This document shows positions 59,501-64,000 of a DNA stretch of 64,000 nucleotides, one piece after another. A program made the translations under genes and the position numbers. The stretch is from Pegoplata infirma (taxonomy: Eukaryota > Arthropoda > Insecta > Diptera > Anthomyiidae). Where the stretch lies: assembly GCA_963921195.1 (NCBI GenBank), contig OY992537.1, forward strand, positions 204,872,581-204,936,580, given 5' to 3'. Below the pieces are notes generated by a model. The model ran no database searches and had not been told where the DNA came from. It was given only the letters and a program-made list of their open reading frames with translations. Position 1 is the stretch's first letter. Each line of letters begins with the position of its first letter.

Positions 59501-62500
59501 ATTACCCTCATAATGTTGGCCTTCTGGTTCAGCACGCCACATAAAAAATGGTTCTCCTATACGTGTAGCTACGGTATATTTAACCCTTTTCTGGGAAAAA
59601 TCTTCTTTTTTATCAAAGTTTTTTCTCTTAGACTCCTTGGTAGAATTTTCGTTAAGTTTATCAAAGGTAACCAGACCACGATGTTTATTCCAAACATGTG
59701 TTGAACTATCAATCAGGGGATTATATATTTCTAAATTGAAATCATCACGGATGCCAAATGGATTCAAAATTAATCTTTGTGTTTTATAGGGCGGTTTAAT
59801 GTGTTTTGGATTTAACTGAAAAGAGGTTTTTTTTAAATTTAAAGTTGTTTTTATTCAATTATAATATCGAGCTCGAGGTCAACGAATTTTACAAACACTT
59901 GACCTCAAGCCTGAAAAAAATCATTTCTTCCATACTTCCTGTGTAAAAATCAATTTGATTGTATCTGATCTATTTTCATCTAATAATATATGATTGCATC
60001 TGATCTGTATATAATTGATCAGATCTTATTATATATGGAACTTGTGCCAAAGTTAATCAAATCCAAGAATAACATGATCTTGATTTTTACCATCTCAGAT
60101 ATATTCACACTGTCCGACAGCCAAAACTGCATTTACAGTTTTTTATTTCGTGATCCTGTTTCCTTTTAAAAGGACTTCAACATTTTAAAGGATACATTTT
60201 GTAAAATATTTTTAAAATATTTGTAATTTTGCCATATCAGGATAAAAGTATGAGAATAAAGTCATTTGAAAACTTTATCAAAATATTTTGTTGAACATTT
60301 TAAGTGATAATGAAGGACACATTTTTGAATGGACGTAACTTGCCACCTTTTTCCTGATATGTAAAAATAATAAAATAGGAAAATTAGGGGAGATCCTCCT
60401 CTTTCACTTGCTATCAATAGTGGAATCCTAGGACAAGTGTAAATATTAAAATAAAATTTTATAAAATTTAATCCTCTAAAACTTTGAAGTCCTTTTAAAA
60501 GGAAACAAGATCACGAAATGAAATCCTGTTAATGCAGTTTTACTACATTTAGTCTCAAGTTTAAAACGTATATTATCCAGTTCGTTTTCAACGAATTTTT
60601 TTCATTTTTGTCGGACTGTGTTACATGCAATCCGAATCGATGTGATATAAAAAGATATAAAGAGATCAACTAAGATCTAATTCATTTTTACACGGGTTTT
60701 CAAATTTATTTATACTTGCTTGTTTCATTTCATTAATTATATCTCTGCCGGGTCTCCAAAATCCTCGACCACATCTTAATTGAGGTTCTAGAAATTCTAT
60801 AGATTTAAAGACTTCTTGTAGAGCATTGTAATATAATACCACTGCGTCGTATATACATTGTGTTCCCAGTGCTAATATCTTTTCTTGTTCCTCCTGTTCA
60901 AAGACATCAACTTCAGTATAAACAGGTGCTGGTATAAATGTTTTCAAACGAATGGCGGCTAATCGTACCGAAAAGTCTTTTGAATACAACTTATCTAAGC
61001 CGCTTAAATGGGTGTCCAAGTTGGAGAGAAATAAATTCTTTAAAGAGAAGATATCAAAGGATTTGAATTAGTTAATCTACGATCTAATTATGTGCAGAAA
61101 ATTTTATAATACACCGTACGACATGATTTGGCACCCATGATTGGGACCAAAAAATTCTGAAATTAGAATTAAAAACAAGTGAGAGTGTTAAATTCGGCTG
61201 TGCCGAATCTTTTATACCCTCCAAAATGTAAAAAAAGGTCGTTTTTTGGGGGTGAGAGGGGGGGGTGATGGGGTCAGTGGGGAACGTTGAGAGCACCTTC
61301 CCATCGCGATAAATATACCAAATGTTTCATTTATTTAACAAAAATACAAAAAAACATGTAGAAAAAGTGTATTTTTTCAGAGGTTGGTTAAGTTCTTCCA
61401 GGGGGAACTTTTTTCCCCCTGGCTTGAATTTCCCATTGGACATGAGACTTATTTGTGCCAAACTTCAGGAGTCTAGCTATTTTATTTTGGACTGCATTGT
61501 GTTATCTACAGACAGACGGACATTCATAGAATGTCTTAGAATCGATCATTGATCGATAATATATATACTGTATGGGGTCCCCGACCGATATTTCGATGCG
61601 TTACAAACGGAATTACAAAGTAAGTATACCCCATACTGTGGTTGGAGGGTATAAAAAATATACCCGGGTTTTCGAGTTTGGGTTTTGGTTAGGTTATGTT
61701 GTAAGTGCCTGCTGACGTTTTACGTCAACACACTTAGTCTCTGAGGTCCATTGTGATACCACGGGACCGCAATTGGTTTCCCTACTAGTCCCTGTCGTTA
61801 AACCAATTTAAGCTTCTTATGAAACTCCAACGATATTGAATTTTGACATCTGACAAATCAGAGAGATCGTGCAGCACCCTATATCCCAATGAATCGAGTC
61901 CTGACCAGAAAGTGCCGGGCAATGGCAGATGAAGTGTTCGATAGTTTCCAACTCCTCTTCATACATACTACTCCGAAAAAAGTAATTTCACGGCACATTT
62001 AACCGCTCTGCGTGCTTCCCTATAAGACAGTGTCCGGTAATTACAGCAACCACTGTCCAAGTCTCTCCTCTTGGAAGCGATATCAGCTCACTTGTGCGCC
62101 TCTGATTAAGAGAAGGCCAAATCTGTCGCGTTGCCTCACACGTCAATCCATTTCCCCATCTCTGATTAGTCTCTGTCGCGGAACAAAGCCGTAGATTTTG
62201 CTTGCAAGTTTCTAAAAGCATACCAACACATTCCAAGTCTGTTGAAATCTGTAAGGTAGTTCCTGGTCATGCAAGCTCATCGGCTTTGCAAATCCCTGGA
62301 ATGTCTCTTTGCCCTGAGACCCATATGAGTCGAATATCAAACTGCTTGGCCATCTCATTTAAAGATGTGCGGCAGTTAAGGGCAGATCTTGTTTTCAGAA
62401 ACATTGAATCCAGGGAATTGACCGCGGCTATAGATGTTGACTGCGGTTGTATAGAATATAGATGTTGCTTGCGGTTGTAGACAAGACGTTGCAACTCAAA

Positions 62501-63656
62501 CAGTCAAATACTTTCTTTGTTGCCAGCATCTCTGCCTGGTAAACACTGCAATGATCCGGAAATATTCGAGCTAGGCTCAAAACAAGCTCCTCCGATTTGA
62601 CTCCAAATCCCACTTGTTCGTGCACCCTTGAATCGTGGCCCTCGATCCATCCGTGTACAAATTTATGGAGACTCCACTACCCGAAATTCTCCTCGTCCAA
62701 GTTTTAAGATTCTGAAGACTCTAAGGCGCCTCTAAATTCACGTATCTCAAAACGGAAAACAATTTCTAATTTAAAACTCTAAAGATTCTTAAGGGTCCCC
62801 ACTGGGTCTGGGCCCATCAGGGTCTGGACCCATCAGGTCCTCAAATGTGTATGAACTAAATTAAATAAAATTTTTCCCATTTTTAGTTTAAATTGGCATA
62901 ATATTAAATAATTTCACTGTGCTAGTCGCAAAAATTAACAAGCTGGGCACCTTGCTGGTGAAGCTAATTCGGGTACGCTGAATGCAATGGTGCTAGCCGT
63001 TTTTCGAATTTAGCGCTTGTATTCGCGATATTCGCAATTTAAAATTTCTATCTACTTCCATTTAGAATTGGTTTCATTAAGATTATTTGTTGCACTGTGT
63101 TATGTTTACACTCAACATTAATTTTACCGCCTCTTTAAACAACTTACATTAAACGGTCCCGTCATATTAAATTCTACCGAAGCATTAACCACTTCCGTTA
63201 ATATATCATGTGGACAATCTAATACAATAAATTTTTCTCTTGAATTATTGATAATTTTCCAAAAAACACGATAATCATCACCACGACGAAATTGTTGCAT
63301 TTTTATGCCAGTCTTGTGGAATTGTTTCCAGGCTAACAAGTGTTGCATGCGTGCCAAATCTAAAAGAAAAATATAAATGGAAATTTAAAAAAATGGAAAA
63401 TTATACAAAAAAAAACACATTTTCTCTCTCTCTCTCTCTTACTCACTTGTTGAACTCTCATAAACAATCGTAAAAGATTTCCAGTCGAAATCTTTACTCT
63501 TTAAAATATTCCACATGGCGATAGACAAAATATGCTCAGATGGCGCCACATTGACTGTATAGTGATATTTACTTAAATTATTTTCTGTTTCGTCAGCAGA
63601 CCAGTCAAACTGTAGATGGGGTATCCCCGTCATATTACACAATACGGCTACGATGT
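44388..63656 (-). CDS. Kainate-type ionotropic glutamate receptor subunit (5' end outside window)
   Basis: This is a ligand-gated ion channel subunit of the plasma membrane, assembled from nine exons: 63447-63656, 63148-63359, 60720-61037, 59345-59815, 59046-59269, 50171-50305, 49141-49571, 44662-44927 and 44388-44591. Exon phases agree at every junction, giving 822 residues plus stop. Order in visible numbering: amino-terminal domain about 1-310, S1 about 330-450, M1 457-476, pore loop about 505-522, M3 about 531-555, S2 about 557-715, M4 about 721-744, then a cytoplasmic tail. The S1 Thr and Arg (413, 418) and the S2 Glu in FLLETP fit glutamate binding. The pore reads SILCVGCD where most kainate subunits have a QQG core, and the gate reads TYLAKLTAF instead of SYTANLAAF. 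It looks nearest to the fly clumsy/KaiR1C-like subunits, but that is from memory, so no symbol is given. Roughly 150-200 N-terminal residues should lie beyond 64000. Confidence 0.93.
44662..44927 (-). CDS. iGluR exon: end of S2 and fourth membrane segment
   Basis: The acceptor is AATTTCAG. The split Asn gives NAPYRSNISVGILKLSEKG, the standard end of S2, then KLKNKWF and an acidic stretch before M4 (GGLFLVLIGGILIAICIGIAEFL). It ends LRNIQKIAANEK in phase 0 at AAG|GTGACA. If that donor is not used, the frame adds only Val-Thr-Asn before a stop at 44650-44652. I prefer the spliced form because the next exon continues the family's tail motif. Confidence 0.9.
45026..48672. mobile_element. 3.6 kb hAT-like non-autonomous element filled with a GTACTTTTT array, in a receptor intron
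   Basis: TCCATAAC at 45018-45025 and 48673-48680 is a perfect 8-bp duplication. The ends are TATAGATGGGCAAAGGG and, inverted, TAGTGATGGGATTCTACCC, both followed by GGTAAATACCCGG-like sequence. The inside has no transposase; from about 45830 to 48600 it is a dense AAAAAGTACTTTTTTCT array. Confidence 0.85.
45830..48600. repeat. AAAAAGTACTTTTTTCT short tandem array
   Basis: More than a hundred degenerate copies of a palindromic unit of about 20-25 bp, with local variants (AAAGTACTCTAATACTACTTTTT at 47180-47460 and 48140-48350). It is interrupted at about 47517-47729 by an inverted fragment of the 550 bp unit found inside 50747-58922. Confidence 0.9.
48681..49140. other. Rest of receptor intron, no feature recognised
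   Basis: AT-rich intron sequence with an isolated GC-richer patch at 48895-48955 (CCCCACATGTCC, GCACCACCAGGGGCCCC), which may be an old insertion. Confidence 0.5.
49141..49571 (-). CDS. iGluR exon: M3 gate helix and S2 ligand-binding segment
   Basis: The acceptor is TTTTTAG. The split Arg is followed by GLPMRLFTAFWWIFALLICQ and the gate motif TYLAKLTAF (codons 49484-49510), which replaces the near-invariant SYTANLAAF. S2 follows: VQNLHDLVQQ, FGTVKGGSTSQLF (conserved ligand-phosphate-like G-S-T loop), SESNETDYRLAW, YAFLLETPNLQYY (ligand amino-group Glu) and QIGEPFGEKHYGIAVPL. The exon ends in phase 1 at CCGTTAA|GTAAGT. The open frame continues into the intron as SKFLEEIIK, which is not coding. 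A 4.2 kb intron follows, largely made of a satellite-bearing transposon. Confidence 0.93.
49608..49990. repeat. ACTCACG-rich repeat in receptor intron
   Basis: Begins TTAGAGATGGGTGCGTGAGTG and continues as CACTCACTCACG variants. It is related to the element at 17184-17561 but lacks a recognisable opposite end. Confidence 0.65.
50171..50305 (-). CDS. iGluR exon: pore loop (M2)
   Basis: The exon is 135 bases, starts with one base completing an Arg codon after TTTTAG and ends in phase 2 at CCGAG|GTATGA. It encodes LSQPDWEITVVDKD and the pore helix NTLWLHIGSILCVGCDLLP. Aligned on the conserved W and GCD, the position known as the Q/R site is Cys (codon 50194-50196) and the next residue is Val. 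Most kainate subunits have Gln-Gln there. The rest of the pore frame (NxxW, GCD, LP) is kept, so the exon looks functional rather than decayed. Confidence 0.9.
51317..52489. mobile_element. DINE-like element, family A (full length)
   Basis: Starts TTATACCCTCCACTCTAGTG (hairpin with TAGAGGGTATA), has (GTCC)n(GTCT)n at 51452-51503, a CACTCAAAAAAAAATTTA array at 52175-52330, and ends with hairpin ATTCGACCAAGTCGAAT then TTTTTCTACTTGTTT. Confidence 0.8.
52635..53212. mobile_element. DINE-like element, family B
   Basis: TTATACCCTCCAACTACAG start, (GTCY)n at 52773-52840, a C-run then A-run at 53107-53127, hairpin ATTCGGCACAGCCGAAT and an ACTCTCACTTGTTT end. The repetitive 'GRTDRRTDGRTD' frame here comes from the microsatellite. 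Confidence 0.8.
57573..58338. mobile_element. Long copy of the CACAGAAAA MITE, inverted
   Basis: Splits the 550 bp unit sequence CTCTATTAAATGTAC into CTCTATTA|CACAGAAAATA ... TTTTCTGTG|TAAATGTAC, giving a TA duplication. It matches 18945-19328 in reverse but contains about 380 extra bases in the middle (about 57770-58090, with GTGTGTGTGCGAGTGTGTG). Confidence 0.85.
59046..59269 (-). CDS. iGluR exon: end of S1 and first membrane segment
   Basis: The acceptor is TTTTTTCAG. The exon covers residues 404-477. AQLGICDLTITQARRSVVDF aligns with the family pattern xxAPLTITxxRxxVIDF. The Thr and the Arg that hold the ligand's alpha-carboxyl are present, while the usual Pro is Asp. VPFMQLGVSILF follows, then a proline-rich KPKPPPKESF pre-M1 linker, and M1 is WFYLLIALLIMSLVFKVL. 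It ends in phase 2 at GGAAG|GTTAGT. The following intron is about 8.7 kb and contains a complete 8.2 kb transposable element. Confidence 0.92.
59345..59815 (-). CDS. iGluR exon: end of amino-terminal domain and S1 ligand-binding segment
   Basis: The exon starts after TTTCAG in phase 0 (LNPKHIKPPYKTQRL) and covers residues 247-403. The first part (LILNPFGIRDDFNLEIYNPL...STHVWNKHRGL) closes the amino-terminal domain. A lysine-rich linker (KESKRKNFDKKEDFSQKR) precedes S1, recognised by TRIGEPFFMW, RFEGYAVDLIYELSK and the EWNGIIRQLIDN motif. The exon ends AAT|GTATGT in phase 0, and a 75-base intron follows. The charged linker has no recognisable counterpart in the general family and may be lineage-specific. 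Confidence 0.92.
59816..60719 (-). other. GC-AG intron of the receptor gene
   Basis: Starts GCAAGT and ends TTTCAG. It holds a 513 bp TIR element (60108-60620) and, near 59867-59930, an imperfect inverted repeat around GAGGTCAACGAATTT / CTTGACCTC. No coding segment is seen in it. Confidence 0.75.
60108..60620. mobile_element. TIR element with CACTGTCCGACA ends
   Basis: Starts CACTGTCCGACA and ends TGTCGGACTGTG. A subterminal inverted block of about 60 bases (AAACTGCATT..CGTGATC.TGTTTCCTTTTAAAAGGACTTCAA) is present on both sides. It lies in the GC-AG intron. No target duplication is evident. Confidence 0.7.
60720..61037 (-). CDS. iGluR exon: amino-terminal domain, part 3, with GC donor
   Basis: The acceptor is ctttaaAG followed by Asn-Leu-Phe-Leu-Ser-Asn-Leu-Asp, giving the FLSNLDTHLSGLDKL motif seen in insect kainate-type amino-terminal domains. 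It covers residues 141-246 and includes the ALGTQCIYDAVVLYYNAL helix and GFWRPGRDIINEMKQ. The coding frame must leave in phase 0 after the CAA codon at 60720-60722, where the intron starts GCAAGT. The GT sites further on (after GCAA and after CCGT) would put the next exon out of frame and give a stop within about seven codons. A GC-AG intron is therefore inferred. Confidence 0.85.
61174..61651. mobile_element. DINE-like element, family B, inverted
   Basis: Starts AACAAGTGAGAGTGTTAAATTCGGCTGTGCCGAAT and ends CTGTGGTTGGAGGGTATAAAA. The (GTCY)n core is reduced to ACAGACAGACGGAC. It lies in a receptor intron. Confidence 0.75.
61735..62720 (-). pseudogene. Non-LTR retrotransposon remnant: RNase H domain and C-terminus
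   Basis: On the minus strand, in order but across several frames: NLYTDGSR (first RNase H Asp), VGFGVKSEELVLSLARIFP, YQAEMLATKKVFDC (Glu), SLDSMFLKTRSALNC, IRLIWVSGQRDIPGICKADE (the usual PGH His is Gln), TSELISLPRGETWTVVAVIT, GHCLIGKHAERLNVP and EEELETIEHFICHCPALSGQ, a Cys/His cluster. This is the 3' end of an I/LOA/R1-type LINE, 5'-truncated and frame-broken, lying antisense to nothing and in the same orientation as the host gene. Its higher GC content contrasts with the intron. Confidence 0.85.
62914..63060. repeat. Solo terminal repeat of the 8.2 kb element
   Basis: CACTGTGCTAGTCGCAAAAATTAACAAGC, then TGCTGGTGAAGCTAATTCG, TACGCTGAATGCAATGGTGC, TAGCCGTTTTTCG and GTATTCGCGATATTCGC match both ends of 50747-58922. 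It stands alone in the intron between exons 2 and 3 of the visible gene. Confidence 0.75.
63148..63359 (-). CDS. iGluR exon: amino-terminal domain, part 2
   Basis: The exon is separated from the previous one by an 87-base intron with a TTTTAG acceptor. The split codon gives Asn, producing YESSTNLARMQHLLAWKQ. It encodes residues about 70-140, including the FIVLDCPHDIL strand and ending MTGPFN, where a perfect GTAAGT donor follows in phase 0. The residues after the donor (VSCLKRR, then a stop) are intron read-through. The next intron is about 2.1 kb. It holds a DINE-like repeat, an antisense non-LTR retrotransposon remnant and a solo terminal repeat of the 8.2 kb element found further along the gene. 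Confidence 0.9.
63447..63656 (-). CDS. iGluR exon: amino-terminal domain, part 1
   Basis: The exon begins after a TTTTAG acceptor with two bases completing a codon. It encodes visible residues 1-69, starting IVAVLCNMTGIPHL and ending VYESST. The IPHLQFDW stretch and the SIAMWNILK helix are typical of the LIVBP-like amino-terminal domain of iGluRs, which controls subunit assembly. It ends in phase 1 at a strong ACAA|GTGAGT donor. The upstream intron runs off the window and carries TCTCAGATTCTGAG-type repeats, so earlier exons are not visible. The long hydrophobic N-terminal extension obtainable in this frame upstream of 63656 is intron, not a signal peptide. Confidence 0.9.
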
Positions 63657-64000
63657 CTAAAATAATGAAGAAGAAGAAGAGGAAATAAATATAAACAGAG
63701 AAAAGTAAATAAATAATGATTGAAAATGGGGGTATTTTGGAAAATAGAGAGCATCTTTCAACTCTCTTTTGTTTATTTCTCTTTTCCATGTAGGTCAATA
63801 TATGACGGAAAAACATTAATTATTTGGTTTAAAACAAATAAACATTTACCTCATCAATGTTTAGAAATTTTCTATGTAAAAGAAAAATGTGAAAATTGTC
63901 TCAGAACTTGAGAATTTTTATACGAAAAACCATTTAGAATCAGAGAATTTTTCTGTAAGAAAAAGCTCTTAGAATCTGAGAAATTTTCTATTCGAAAAAT
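63657..64000 (-). other. Start of upstream receptor intron
   Basis: Pyrimidine-rich sequence before the acceptor at 63657-63658, then TCAGAATCTGAGAATTTTT-type satellite patches to the window end. No exon is seen. Confidence 0.6.

Overview
This window looks like nuclear DNA of a higher fly. The AT content is very high, introns are short or transposon-filled, and the only protein gene encodes an insect-type ionotropic glutamate receptor subunit. The dense non-autonomous repeats are of kinds familiar from Diptera; a calyptrate (blowfly-like) source is plausible but unproven. I see no tRNA, rRNA, CRISPR or bacterial feature.

Gene: one kainate-type ionotropic glutamate receptor (iGluR) subunit lies on the minus strand. 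It enters from beyond base 64000 and ends at 44388. I could trace nine exons (63447-63656, 63148-63359, 60720-61037, 59345-59815, 59046-59269, 50171-50305, 49141-49571, 44662-44927, 44388-44591). Their phases join without conflict into 822 residues plus stop, from the middle of the amino-terminal domain through S1, M1, the pore loop, M3, S2, M4 and a basic tail. The signal peptide and the first part of the amino-terminal domain are outside the window. One intron needs a GC-AG splice, and the last exon is hidden behind a 70-base intron. Glutamate-contact positions look conserved, but the pore and gate motifs are atypical.

Everything else is repeats. 1-7260 is a tandem domain of about 450 bp units, interrupted by a 1.9 kb TIR element and a small poly(A) insertion. 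8.8-19.3 kb holds interspersed elements, including a 1754 bp Transib-like element with CACAGTG ends and a perfect 5-bp target duplication. 21.1-22.0 kb is a tandem dimer whose second copy carries a hammerhead ribozyme on the minus strand. 22.2-44.3 kb is a giant inverted satellite: two arms of related GTGATCACC-type repeats in opposite orientation around a spacer at 32-33 kb. The right arm stops just short of the receptor's last exon. The receptor's introns hold a 3.6 kb element with an 8-bp target duplication, packed with a GTACTTTTT array, and an 8.2 kb TIR element containing about eight or more 550 bp units related to its own termini.

A theme runs through the window. Several TIR elements enclose satellite-like arrays. 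Tandem arrays in turn serve as 'empty-site' references, so removing insertions restores the array period (for example 453, 448, 450 and 451 bp in the first domain). The most novel-looking signals are the hammerhead dimer, the satellite-bearing TIR elements, the Transib-like element and the receptor's divergent channel.
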